Below are positions 11,598 through 22,772 of a stretch of 64,000 bases of DNA, in pieces. Where the stretch lies: contig OY752141.1 of the NCBI GenBank assembly GCA_963573315.1, forward strand, positions 806,001-870,000, given 5' to 3'. The position numbers and the translations under genes are program-made. The stretch's first letter is position 1; the number at the start of each line of letters is the position of its first letter. The notes under the pieces are model-generated. The model searched no databases. It was not told the DNA's origin and saw nothing but the letters and a program-made list of their open reading frames with translations. Source of the stretch: Entomortierella parvispora. Lineage: Eukaryota; Mortierellomycota; Mortierellomycetes; Mortierellales; Mortierellaceae.

Positions 11598-13137
11598 ATG
11601 TCTGAAAAAGTCGCCCTCATCGGATCTGGCAACTGGTAACACCAAACTTGAATCACAAACAGATGCCATCTCCTGCAGACTCATTGTCCAGCTGCCCCTA
11701 ACTTTTCGTGATTCTTTGTGTTACACTTGATGCTGCAGGGGTTCCGCCGTTGCCAAGATCATCGGATCCAACGTCCCAAAGTTCGCTCACTTTGACAAGA
11801 TCGTCAAGATGTGGGTCTTTGAGGAGAAGATCAACGGACAAAATCTCACCGAGATCATCAACACCAAGCACGAGAACGTCAAGTAAGTGAATGAGAAGCC
11901 ACGCATGAGAAGCCACGCAGACCCTTCAGAATGGACATTTCATTACACTCGAGGGACTCTCGCGTGAGAAAGGCCCACATTCCCACCCACTTTCCGTCCT
12001 GGAGTTCCAGACCTTAATCTGGATCAGACGTAGATAAAGAGCTCGATCCCCGCACAGCTACAACTGACACGAGCTTGGCTCTAACGAAATCAATCGTTTC
12101 CTGTACTCCTTTTCAGATATCTCCCCGGAATCCGGTTACCCGAGAACATTGTCGCGTGTCCCGATTTGATCGAGACCTGCAGAGATGCCACCATGCTCGT
12201 CTTTGTTGTGCCCCATCAGGTAAAGACAATGTCCACCTACAGCTCATTTTCCCACGGCTTGTACGTTCTCTTACTCATCACACCTTGCCCTCTCTTTTGG
12301 CTCCCAGTTTGTCACCAGCATTTGCAAGCAACTCAAGGGAAAGATCCCTGTTAATTGCAAAGCCATCTCCCTCATCAAAGGTATTGACGTCAACGAGGAT
12401 GGATTCCGACTGATCACCGACATGATCCAGGACTCCCTGGGCATCCGCGCTTGTGTTTTGAGCGGTGCCAACATTGCCAATGAGGTCGCGGAAGAGAAGT
12501 TTTGCGAGACAACTATTGGCTACAGAAACAAGTCGGACGGAGAGCTGTTCCGTGAGATCTTTCACACACCCACTTTCAGAGTCAACATTGTCGAGGATGT
12601 TGTCGGTGTTGAGTTGTGCGGCGCCTTGAAGAACATTGTTGCTATCGGCGGTGGATTGGTCGATGGACTGAAGTAAGTGTTTTCTCCTTATCTTCTGCGC
12701 ATCGAGATTTTGATAGTCCGCTTGAGCCATGTGTCGCTAATCGCAGTATTATTTCTCTACATAGGCTTGGTGATAACACCAAGGCTGCCATCATTCGCAT
12801 TGGACTGTATGAGATGCGAAAGTTTTCCCAGATGTTTTACAAGGATGTCAAGGACGAGACCTTTTTCGAGTCCTGTGGTGTTGCGGATCTGATCACAACC
12901 TGTGCCGGAGGACGTAACCGCAAGGTCGCCGAGGCCCATGTCACGACGGGCAAGTCCTTTGATCAGTTGGAGCAGGAGATGTTGAACGGTCAAAAACTTC
13001 AGGGAACTTCCACGGCACAAGACATGTACAACATTCTTTCCAAGAAGGGTCTCTGCCATGAGTTCCCTCTTATGACCACCATTTACAGGATTTGCTACGA
13101 GGGAGTGGCCCCTATCAAGATCGTGGAAGACATTTAA
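11598..13137 (+). CDS. GPD1: Glycerol-3-phosphate dehydrogenase (NAD+), cytosolic type
   Basis: Five exons join in phase (11598-11635, 11739-11882, 12117-12219, 12308-12672, 12765-13137), giving 340 aa, the usual length of eukaryotic GPD1. The N-terminal NAD-binding motif GSGNWGSAVAK is interrupted by the first intron at the Trp codon. The family blocks [30 protein letters not shown], the catalytic-lysine block [27 protein letters not shown] and [12 protein letters not shown] are all present. The enzyme interconverts dihydroxyacetone phosphate and sn-glycerol 3-phosphate, feeding glycerolipid synthesis and osmotic glycerol. There is no peroxisomal or mitochondrial N-terminal extension, so a cytosolic location is inferred. 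Confidence 0.95.
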
Positions 13138-13544
13138 TTACTTTTATAGGTTTAGTTCATATCTCTTCTGTTGCTTTTTTCATGTCTCTTTCAATTTTTT
13201 CCTTGTTATGCCGTCTTCATTTCTTTGACTATTTGATGAAGACAGCGATATACACCTGTAACAACAGCTAAGCCGGATATAGACATTTCATAGAATCCCG
13301 GTTTAAAAGTACAACCTCGAATCTGAACTTTATGGGGAAGGGTGAAATGTGAGAGATCTGCAAAGGACAACTACACGAAATCGGCGATAGAGTTCTCTTT
13401 TTTATGATATTGCATCCAGAGGTGGGATAAAAACTCAAAGACCGAACACCTCGTTGGTATGTCCGTACTTACATCATAACGGCCAAAGATGGGGTAGGAC
13501 CATTTATTGTGGTTTGTTCATGAAGCGTAGTGTTGGTAATCCAT
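13138..13544. other. Intergenic between convergent genes (GPD1 and SMAP-like)
   Basis: The 3' regions of two convergent genes share this stretch. It is AT-richer than the coding parts. No open frame with family resemblance is seen. Confidence 0.6.
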
Positions 13545-14460
13545 CTAATATCCGAATCCCAAACCAACACTTCTGCCCTTCTTCATTTGCTGCTTGATTT
13601 TAAGACCATCCTTGAATTGCTTCTCCAGATCCCTTGTCACCTTACGGCCCTGCATCTCATCCAGAACAGAGTCATCGTTTGTGTAGTTGTTTGACGAAGG
13701 AAGTGACCCCAGAGATCCAAATAGTCCGCCCTTCTTGGCCGCTGGTGCTGATGCTGATGACGCATCAGGGGCAGCGATATGGCCCTTCTTGGCACCAAGA
13801 AGACGCAAGAACTTGTTGTTTTGCTGCTCACTTCCAAGATCTGCCTTTTGCCAATCGTTCCAAGGCTTGTTGGCCACAGGTGCGACAGGTGTTGGCACTG
13901 CTACTGGTTCCGGCGTAGATTCCTTGCTCTTTTCCTTCTTTTCCTTCTTTTCCTTCTTCTCCTTCTTCTCCTTCTTGTCCTTCTTCTCCTTCTTGTCGTT
14001 CTTATCATCCTTGTCCTTCTTATCATCCTTGTCCTTCTTGTCCTTCTTTTCTTCCTTGTCCTTCTTTTCAGATTTCTCCTTCTTCTCCTTCTTCTCCTTC
14101 TTGTCTACTGATGGCGCGTCATCCTTGGAATCTTTCTTGTCCTTTTTCTCTTTCTTCTCCTTCTTTTCCTTCTTGGCATCGCCCTTCGTGTCCTTGGTAT
14201 CCTTGTCAGCCTTCTTCTCTTTTTTGTCCTTCTTCTCCTTCTTTTCCTTCTTTTCCTTCTTGTCTTTGACAATGACCGCTACTGGTACATCCTCCATCTC
14301 TATAATCACGAGGAAGGAAAAAAAAACGATATACATTTAGCGCGTTTAGATTGCTGACCACATATATCTTCGCTAGTTCGAAACAAACAGAAAATACCGT
14401 TTCTATCGGGAATCATCTCTTACCTTCAGCAGTACGCTTTTTTCCTTTGTGTTCGCCCAT
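13545..14460 (-). CDS. Lysine-rich protein with a SMAP-like C-terminal region
   Basis: Two exons on the minus strand, 14460-14424 and 14299-13545 (intron 14300-14423), give 263 aa starting MGEHKGKKRTAEEMEDV. The first exon is needed because the ATG inside exon 2 lies only in a weak context. Residues about 25-130 are an extreme run of KKEKKEKKDKKDK units with Asp/Ser. Next comes a stretch PWNDWQKADLG, then NNKFLRLLGAKKG, which resembles the small acidic protein (SMAP) domain with its KFLRLMG signature. The C-terminus (QFKDGLKIKQQMKKGRSVGL) is basic and helical. Proteins of this type are poorly characterised and usually presumed nuclear or nucleolar from the lysine content, which is inference here. 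The antisense of the Lys tract produces a spurious Phe/Leu/Ser frame. Confidence 0.8.
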
Positions 14461-16180
14461 GATGTAATGTGTTCTGTGGTTGGTTGAGGTACGAATGGTC
14501 AATGAATGAACACATGGAGGAAAAAAAGAAAAAACAAGGAGTAAACAGAATGGGCTAAGCCACAAAATTTGGTGGCGTTGGAAAGGAGCGCACCTGGACT
14601 TCTCGGCTCACACGAGTGTTCCTGGAACCACTGAAGGAAGGAAGAGGACGAAGGCAGCCAAGAATGGCCGTCCTTCATCAACAGTGTCGCTATTTCGGCC
14701 TTTTTCGTGCCTCGGCTCTAACATCCTAGCAGGATCTTTTCCCTGTGTGTCTCAGAGTCTTTATCTGATAATTGACGATGGTGTCTTCATATTTAATTCT
14801 GGAGAAGAGTTAGGGCTCCATCAGACCAACCTGGTGTTGCTAGGGGTTGTTTGCATGATGGTTGCTAGGCCTAGAGCGCTCTAATATGAAGCGAGATCTC
14901 CATGGGGAGGTGGGATTTCGAGGAATATGGTAATCAAGATCTGTCGGGATGCATTGTTGAGGGAAGACCCCTGTTCTTTGTTAGGAACCTTGTGGCCTAA
15001 AAAACTTTTTTTCCTTTTATTTTCCGAGAACTGCAGTAGACTACTGTACTGTATTGTCAATGAATACCCCGATCCTAAGAAAAGACACTTGTGTACATAC
15101 ATTAAAGGTCTAGCCGAGAAATAATGAAAAAGAAAGTTGCTCCCTGACTTCAATTGTTCTCTCCGACGTCTGAATTAAGGTCATGACAAAAACGTGGCTT
15201 TCCGCAAAATCGTCATTTCTTTTTTTTTTTTAGGTCGGGTGCAGTGTCCTCTCATGTCCCCGACAACTGTAACCCCTGAGTTCGCTGCATTGATCGACAC
15301 CGCTGCATTTGTAAGCCGTATTTTTCGCTCTCTTGCAGCGAACCAACCAGTGACAAACGATCCTTTTTGTCCAAGCCCAAAGTCTAGACCATGTGGCTCA
15401 CTTTGTGCCCTCTGGAAGGTGGTCAAACATCGGTCTCGCCCAGCCAAGGACTCGTTGATGTCTCCTGTCATAAATGCGACACTATAATGTGGGTGAAGGG
15501 TAGAACAAGTGAGAATGGAAAGGCCGCACCAATGATTGGCTGAAAAAGTGAATCAGGAACATGGAACCTATTGTTCCAGGTCCCTTTCGCTTTTTTCTCA
15601 GGAGTCAGGGCATTGCTGCCGTCACTCCGCTCGCATCAGCTTTGCTGGTGAGGTTCGCGCCCGACCCAAGAGACATGAAAGGAACTCAACAAGGTCCCGC
15701 TGGGACTGAAGTGGCCACTTTAGGGGCTGCTCCGACTCGGAGTCTCTCCTCATTGTTTTGTTCCTTCGATTGACCCTGTCTCTACCCCTGTCCCCGCGCC
15801 TGTCCCTGCGCCTTGCGCCCGGCCTAGGGCAGAAGGTTGTGTCTGTGCCTGTGTCTGGGGCTGAAGCTGAGGCGGAGGATGGAAGCAAAAAAAAAAGGGG
15901 AACTGAACGATCGAACACTCAAAGCAATGGAGCATTGGATCACTGTAACGGTCGATTGAGCGCTGTGCAGCCAAAAGCCACGTTTTCTCCTTCACTTCGA
16001 TCGATTTTCCTCCACACTTTCCACTCTTCTCTTTTCTGTACTTCGCCCCATTTCCATCTCCACCCCATCCTCACCTTCTTTCCCATTACATTGCCCGCCC
16101 TCCCAACAGCAATTCCATTGATCTCCATTCCACTCACCGCCTTTCGTCACATTCTCCTCCACACACATCGGATCATAAAC
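14461..16180. other. Divergent intergenic region (SMAP-like / CblC-like), 1.7 kb
   Basis: Bidirectional promoter space. No coding frame is supportable; the frame running from 15758 into the CblC start is a CT-rich leader without family resemblance. The last 200 bases upstream of 16181 are strongly pyrimidine-biased. Confidence 0.5.
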
Positions 16181-17441
16181 ATGACCGTTCCCATGGCCCC
16201 TTCCGCGGAGCAGAAGCGCATCTTCATTACCTCCCTCCGGACGTCGCTCGGTCAGTTGGGTCTTGATATTGTGCATCCGTTTGCAGCCCAGAGGTAAGGG
16301 GGACCTGATAATATATATTTCGACAAGGACGTCTCTTTCCGTCGTTTTCTCCGCCCTGACGAGTGGACTGCATACTGACAGTGTCTCTTTTACTTCCTTC
16401 CTCCTGTCTATCACATCTATTGTCCATCACATCTGTTGTCCATCACATCTACCGTCAAATATGCCAACAAAATCGATTCTCACTCCATCTCCTTTTGTTC
16501 ATACAAACACAAACCTGACAACAAACAAACAACCACAATCACGCGCACGCTACACGCACACACACACAACACACACAACACACGCACACATTTACACAAA
16601 CAGTTACAATGCCACAGTACTCGGCCAGGCTAACCCCATGCCGACCTTCAACCAGACCTCGACCCTCTCCATCATTGTCGGAAGCAATAAGACCTTTTGG
16701 GAGACTTTTCTCGCTCAACATCACCCCTCAAGATTCGATACCGAGGCTGAACATAAGGATCCCATGGATCATTACTGTGAACGTCTGATCCCTAGAGTCA
16801 CTTTGCAGGCCCTCAAGGCCGCTGGGCTCTATGATGAAGCTCAAAATCACACCACTGCGTTTTCTGTCGCGTTTTCACATTGGAGGATCACCGTCCCACC
16901 TGCAGGCACTCCTCCAGAGGGCTCTTCCCCTACGGGCTTCGTGGCCCCCCCTGCCCAGACGTTACCGATTCAACATGTGGCCCATGCTGCCGGATTTGCC
17001 TACTTCAATCCCATTGCGTTCCTGAATGTCCATCCTGTCTATGGTCCTTGGTTTGGCATGCGAGCCATTGTCATGGTGGATTTGCCCTATGATATCTCGG
17101 ACAATGAATTGCTATTGATCACGGATCAGAACCATACAGGCACGTATTCTAGAGATTCGAAACCCATCGAGAGCAATCCAGCCTTCCAACATTTGAACAA
17201 GGAGCAGGTCGAGCTACAGAACGCGGCCTTGGAGGTGACAAAGAATGCCCTGTTAACCAAGGGCTGGGACGCGAGGGATTGGCACGAATGGGTCGCCTTC
17301 CGCCATAGTCTTACAAGGGATCGGCCCGACTGGCAAAAATGGCGGTACTCGGATAACCAGATGCAATATCATTACCAGAAACAGCCAGACTTCCTGGAAG
17401 AATGTGCGATCCGGTTCCAGAACCAACATCAATTCAATTGA
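16181..17441 (+). CDS. MMACHC/CblC-like cobalamin processing protein
   Basis: Two exons, 16181-16293 and 16604-17441, give 316 aa; the 310-nt intron ends in ACAAACAG and includes CA-repeat sequence. The N-terminal part (LRTSLGQLGLDIVHPFAAQSYN) aligns by eye with the human MMACHC segment around FEVYPFQVAWYN. The middle carries DPMDHYCERL (compare DPVDQCVAYHL), AHAAGFAYF and VHPVYGPWFGMRAIVM (compare HPRFGGWFAIRGVVLL), and the end carries HEWVAFRH...WRYSDNQMQYHY (compare FHWRDWTYRD...YSEEQKAYF). CblC binds incoming cobalamin in the cytosol and removes its upper ligand using glutathione or flavin before delivery to B12 enzymes. Most Dikarya lack B12 metabolism; its presence here implies B12 use. 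Short His/Trp positions seem conserved, but glutathione-binding arginines cannot be verified by eye. Confidence 0.82.
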
Positions 17442-17754
17442 TCGCTTCATTCTTTCTCTTTCTCCGATTCCCCATTTGTCTCTTCGTACTACCCTTCTTC
17501 CTCATCCACAGCACTCTTTTCCTTCGCATTCTTTGCCCCATCACTCTCCCCCCTCTTCCATCCCAGCATTTTTTTTCTCACATTAAAAACAAAACATGAA
17601 AAAAAGATATCCATGATTCTATCGTGTCCTTTAGTAAAAGTGTCATCTTTGATTTGTGGTAATAGTTGTAGGAGAGGTAGTGGTGGTGGGTGGGAGGATT
17701 GAAGAAGAGGTTCGGTTCCGTGGGTTGGTTTGGTCCACCGTCCCTTCTCTTTTC
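17442..17754. other. Short convergent intergenic region
   Basis: The 3' untranslated regions of the CblC-like and HDEL genes meet here. It is CT-rich and nothing else is seen. Confidence 0.5.
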
Positions 17755-19447
17755 TTAGAGCTCATCATGCGACTTGGACGACTCTTCGTGTTCCGCTTCT
17801 GAAACTGGAGCAGCCTGCTGCTCACGGGTCGCCTGTTCCTCTGCTGGTTCCACTGAGTGTTTCTCCGCATGCTCTTCGTCTTCCTGCTTCTTGGCCGTCT
17901 CTGCAGTCTCTACCTCCTCCTTTTCACTAGCTGGCTCTCTAGACTCATCAGGGATCTTGAGATCTTCGAGAGAACCAGTGACGATCTCCTCTGCAGTCTT
18001 GACCTCCTTGATATCTGCAGCGCTAGACTCCATGCCCGACTCTTCAGGGACAAGTGCAGACTCTGTAGGCAGATCCGCAACTTGGGGGGCGGATTCAGGT
18101 GTCCCCTCCACATGAGCAGTCCTTTCGAGAATATCTTCTGTGTCTGTGATGGTAGAGTCCTCCTGCTTTGGGTCTTGCTCTGTTGGTGTGATCTCCTCCG
18201 TTACGGTAGACGATTGATCATCATGCTCAGGCGTGGTTGACTCAGAGACCGGCTCAACAACAGGCACGGGCTCTGCCTCCAGAGGTACTGGAGTCGACTC
18301 CTTTTCGTTCTCCTCCTTCTTGGAGATAGTATCTTCTTCCTCTTGCGTTTGTGCCTCTGCCTTTTCATTCTTCTCTTCCCAGCTAGGGTCAGATCTTCTC
18401 ATAGTGTTCTTGAAGGCGGCGATTCGATCCAAAATATCAATCTTGTTATCGTCCACAAGATGTGTTTCCACAACAACATCATCGTGGTCTGCGATACCAT
18501 TCTCGTCGTGCTCTGTGGTAGATTCCTCCCTGTGATTAACCTCGGGGGTCTCTGCTGTCTCGTGGCGATCGGTTTCGAGGTTGGATGGCTTTTCCATGTG
18601 TTCGCTTACCAATGGCTCGTGCTCCTCCACCGATGCAGCATGCTGTTCCTGGCCAGACTTTTCAAGTTCGCCAGTCTCTTCTACGGCCTCGCCCAGATTT
18701 TCGGAGATGATTTCCACCTCTGCCTCATCAGGCTCTACAATCTTGTCTACGACACTATGGTCATCATGGTCCTTTGTCTCCTGTAAATGCTGTTCTGATC
18801 CCTCAGCATGGATCGGTTGCCTTGAGATATGTGGAGGCACATGGGCAGAGGGCTGGTCATGGGAAGTGGTCTGTCCTTCGTGCGCTTCGTGTGCAGGCTC
18901 TGCCTCCGCAATCCCGACAGGAGGTTCGGTCGATTTCACTGGCTCTTGATGGTCGTTTTGTGATTGTTCTCGGTGGGAATCCTGATGAGAGTCTTTCGGC
19001 TGGGTCAGTTCGGGCTTTGACTTGAAAGGATATGGCAGGATGGAAATAACCTTTACAGGCATCATAGTTCCTTGGCGTTAGCTTCCACGGGCAGAATTTC
19101 CAGATGAAGAGAATAAAAAACTGGTGTCATATAAATACCTGGTCCTTTGCAGAATCGACATGCTTCTTGGCCGTCGACTTGTAAACGTTGCCCGCAACAG
19201 AAAAGACACCCTGAACAACAGGGTCCGCGACCTTCATATACACGCGATGACCCTGACGTGCAACAGGCTTGACATATCTATCCACATGTGGTCCTAAATG
19301 CGCGTTGTAGTGAGGAGCCACGTAAGGCTTGATCAAACCGCCAGCTCCATTTGTCGCTTTGCAGTAAAGTCCCCTCACGCCTGTGGCATCGGATGGACAG
19401 TTAAACAGAGCGGTGTATCCGAGGTAGGCAATTCCTCCACGAATCAT
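17755..19447 (-). CDS. Acidic Glu-rich protein with N-terminal hydrophobic segment and C-terminal HDEL
   Basis: Two exons, 19447-19139 and 19050-17755, join in phase and give 534 aa from the ATG at 19447. The chosen intron has CTAAC about 25 nt before its acceptor; alternative acceptors create stops. The N-terminus MIRGGIAYLGYTALFNC is a short hydrophobic segment that could be a signal anchor or signal peptide. Residues about 40-100 repeat an HxxPYV-like pattern (IKPYVAPHYNAHLGPHVDRY, then VKPVARQGHR) seen in uncharacterised fungal membrane proteins. After a short VISILPYPFK stretch, about 400 residues are Glu/His/Thr/Ser-rich and strongly acidic. The protein ends KSHDEL, a canonical ER-retrieval signal. 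Together this suggests an ER-lumenal, perhaps calcium-buffering protein, which is inference. The start is uncertain: an upstream in-phase splice from the next gene cannot be excluded. Confidence 0.65.
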
Positions 19448-19504
19448 CCAAGTCTTCAAAGTCTTTGCGGTCGAGGACGGGGAGCTCTATATTGTCAGGG
19501 ATTT

Positions 19505-22262
19505 TCAAATAAATGGTGAGCAACGTTTGATTTTCTTAGCGTCGTTAGATGCCAGGATGCGCAGGGTGTTGATGAAGTCCAGTGTTCTCTTGCCCAGATC
19601 AGAGCCGATGTTGTCTGAGTCGACGATCTCGTCTGCGAATGTGTCGTACATTCGAGGTCCATTCACAAGTTTATATGATATAAATCTTACCCTTTGGTTA
19701 GAGAGACTCAGAATCGCTGGTCCTTTTTGCCCATGGAGTTTGGGTGATGGTGGCGACTAATAACAACCTCGGATTTTCTGTTAGCATCTTCTTCAGTGTC
19801 AAATTGTAGTATTCATTCTTGGTAGCGACTGAGAGTTTTACCTGGGATGGAGGTGAAGCCGAGTTTGGCTTTGAGGTATTGCTGTCTGTGGCCACAACGC
19901 GTCGTTGCAAACCTCCATCGCGTGGGCGGAAACTACTCGACGCAGCGTCCATTCCAGCAGGTACTGTTGATGTAACTCCAGCAGGCGAATCCGAAAGAGA
20001 CTCTTCTTTCTGAGGGAAGGGCTGCGATAAAGTAGGCTGTCCAGATTGGCCGTACATCACTGGCGCCTGGGAGGGTCTCTCTGGTGGCTTGTAGGGTGTG
20101 AATGTCTGGTTACCAGGCGGGGGTCTTACGCGGGCTCTGGGTTGTCCCACCGGCGGGAAAGCACTTGCAGGTGGCGATGAGGGGTTGTTGGATGGTGGGA
20201 TGATTCGTGCAGGTCCCGATCCTGTCGAAGCAGACAATTTCCTAGCGGCCGCTCCATCACCTTTAGGTGGACCTCGTGGTGGACCAACGGGTGGACCCCC
20301 AGCAGCCAGGTTCTTTGATGGTGGTGGAGGCTGATTAGCAGCAGGCTGCTCAGGCGATGTATCAGTAGGGATCGCTTTTCCTGGGCTCGTCTTTTCTGAA
20401 CTCGTCTTCGAGGAACCCATCATGGAAACTCCTCCTTCAATATCGTCTTCTTCCTGCAGCTCGCCATCTGAATCTGATGGAGGCTCAGGCTCCGTAAACG
20501 GATTAGAGATGGTGGAGAATGATTGATCATGAGTTGGCTCTTGTGGATGTGCTGGATGTGGTTGTATCTGTGGAGCTTGTCTGTGGGGTGCAGAGGCTGG
20601 GGGTCGCATGCCCGTGCTGGTGGCGGGTCCTGGCACCTTGACGTCGACTGAGCCCAAAGGTCTCTGTCCAGGGGATCCTGGCGCGACCAAGGGACGTTGT
20701 ACTCCACCTGCAGGTCCTTGAGGCTGGCGGTGTCCAGGTCCAGAGGGTTGGTACTGGGGGTTAGGAGGGCGTTGATGTGTCAGGTTGGGTGTCTGCGATT
20801 GAGGCGAGACCTGTCCTTGGAATCGAACGCCATTCTGGTCCTGGTGTCCTCCTGTAGGCTTTCCATTGAGGTTGGCGCGAGGGGGGCTTACAGGTCCACT
20901 CTGTGGGTGCTCAGTATCCCTTGGAGCACTGCGTTGTGGAGACGACGTGTCACGTGGGTTTACAGGAGCGGGAACTGGTGTGTTCTGAGGTGGCCTCTGG
21001 GGTTGCTGCACCTGAGAGGTCGGACCCTGGCCTTGTCCAGGCTGGGATACCTGCTGTCGCATCTGATCAAAGATGGGTCGAGCTCCAGGGGGACGCGGTT
21101 GCTGCTGGGTCAGCGGATTAGTAGACTGCAAAAGTTGTTGACGCTGAAAAGATGGATCGGTGCTACCATATGCCTCCATGGGAGGCATCTCTAACTGAAC
21201 AGAATGCCCTGGTGGTGTAGGCTGTGACGGACGCTGTTGCGGCGCCTGACCAGGGCTGGGTGCCTGTCCATGAGACACAGCTTGTGGGGGTCGAGGTCTA
21301 GGCTGCTGCTGCTGCTGTGGAGGTTGCTGCAGTGGTGTTGGAGGTCTGACTGCCATCGTGTGAGTCTGCGAAGGAGAATTTGATGGCGGGGGACGCACAG
21401 CTGTCTGCTGGGCCAAGTGAGGTTGGGATGATGAAGGCCTCAGCGTAGGGTGATGTTGAACTGGAGGCGGGTGAGATTGCTGCTGAGGCTGTGGCTGTTG
21501 CTGCAGGGGTCGCATGTGTGGCGAGCGAGTGGTTGTCAGGTTTGGCGAAGGCGGCGTGAAGCGATTTCCAGTTGGCAATCCCGGTGCTGCTCCAGATAAG
21601 TTTGGGTGAGAGACCGAAGGTCGCAATGCGCCTCCATTCATGTTGGGAGGATGCGACGGCTGTCCTGGCTGCTGCTGTTGCTGTTGCTGCTGAGGACGTG
21701 GCGACGGTTGGGTCTGAGGAGAATTCAAACCCCCAGTACTTCCAGACCTCTGTGGGCCCTGACCTCCAACGCCGATCTGCCCCTGCTGAGGTCTCCCCGG
21801 GTTACCCAGCTGCACTGGCTGCCCTTGACCAGCTGAGGGATGTGGGCGCTGTTGCTGGAGCGATCCTGGACCAGAAGGGGCGCCGCTAGGACGCACGGGG
21901 CTACCATGGCTTGAAGGAGGTGGCGACTGCTGAACTGGTCTAAAAGCAGGATTCATAGCATGAGGTTGCACTGGCGGCTGTTGCTGTTGTTGCTGCTGTT
22001 GCTGGGGCTGTTGGTGGATCTGATGTTGGGGACGAGGGCTTGGTCCGGTAGAGCCTGGCTGGTCCTGCTTTTGGAAAGGAGACATCATTGGTGATCTGCC
22101 CTGGGGTGGGTTGCCTGCTTGAGGCTGAAGCTGCTGCTGCTGCTGCTGCTGCTGAGGTGGCGGACGCTGATTCGGATAGGGTGGGCGCACATTCATGCTT
22201 GGAGAAGGATTCGGCCGCAATGGACCGTTGTTCCCAGGAGGACCGTTCCTTGGAGCAGACAT
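19505..22262 (-). CDS. Pro/Gln-rich low-complexity protein with polyQ tracts; 3' end uncertain
   Basis: The main exon 22262-19842 (807 codons) starts MSAPRNGPPG just after an acceptor (CGATAG), so a leader intron lies upstream. It is very rich in Pro, Gln, Ser and Gly, with several CAG/CTG-coded Gln runs of 6-9 residues (for example near 22130-22150, 21985-22010 and 21670-21690). My best continuation is an 85-nt intron (19757-19841) and a last exon 19756-19505 that contains a more ordered acidic/helical part with DEIVDSDNIGSDLGKRTLDF and INTLRILASNDAKK. Alternatively a strong donor at 19690 (AGGGTAAG) could join in phase to the HDEL gene. Such proteins are often transcription co-regulators or condensate scaffolds; no domain supports a choice. 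Confidence 0.6.
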
Positions 22263-22772
22263 GTCTATCGATTCCAAGGAAATCGGGTTAATATGAAGGT
22301 CATGAAAGATGGACATGCCTTAACAGCACTCATGAAGGAGACGGTAAGATTCGCTAGAGAGGGACAAGGGTATACCGGCAGAGTAATCGGCCATGGGTCG
22401 CGTGGAGTCCTTGCTTTGGTCCTTGGTCAGATGGATGAATGAAGAATGAAGGCAAGAGCAGGCGCGCGTTCTTTTTTTTCCCAGTCCAAATGGAAACAGG
22501 AAGGAGGGAGGAGGAAGGAAGGGGAGAGCAATGAGATAAAGAGGAGATGATGAGCGGCTAAGAGAAAGACGACAGAGACGACAACGATGAGCGCTTCATC
22601 TAAAATATTCTCGACATGGCTCTGGCTTTTTTGCCCCCTTTCCGGGGCCGTGCAACGCTCCTCAAAATCTCATTGGCTGTGACGTGGCAGGTCCCTCTGT
22701 GTGTTCAGTGTTCTTCAACATTCGCATGCTCTAGGCGTGCTCTAGGTGTGCTCTATGTGTGTTCTACGCTGA
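22263..22772. other. Intergenic between two minus-strand genes
   Basis: This is the promoter and leader (with a probable leader intron ending at 22265) of the Pro/Gln-rich gene, and the 3' end of the F-box gene. Around 22690-22770 there are four spaced CTCTA(G/T)GTGT-like units, a small degenerate repeat. Confidence 0.5.

Noticed and set aside
13687-14340. Phe/Leu/Ser-rich plus-strand frame resembling a membrane protein
   Set aside because: It is the antisense of the Lys-rich tract of the SMAP-like gene; the FLSFFSFF pattern comes from complementing AAG/GAG codons.
15758-16180. In-frame upstream extension of the CblC-like protein by about 141 residues
   Set aside because: CT-rich leader composition, no resemblance to the family, and the ATG at 16181 gives the expected length.
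16550-16595. CA-repeat run considered as a coding Thr/His tract
   Set aside because: It lies inside the intron of the CblC-like gene just before a good acceptor; reading through it breaks the alignment with the family.
19540-19651. The DEIVDSDNIGSDLGKRT segment as the first exon of the HDEL protein
   Set aside because: The only downstream donor (GTTGCT at 19524) gives the wrong phase and a 38-nt intron, and an N-terminal acidic exon would bury the signal segment.
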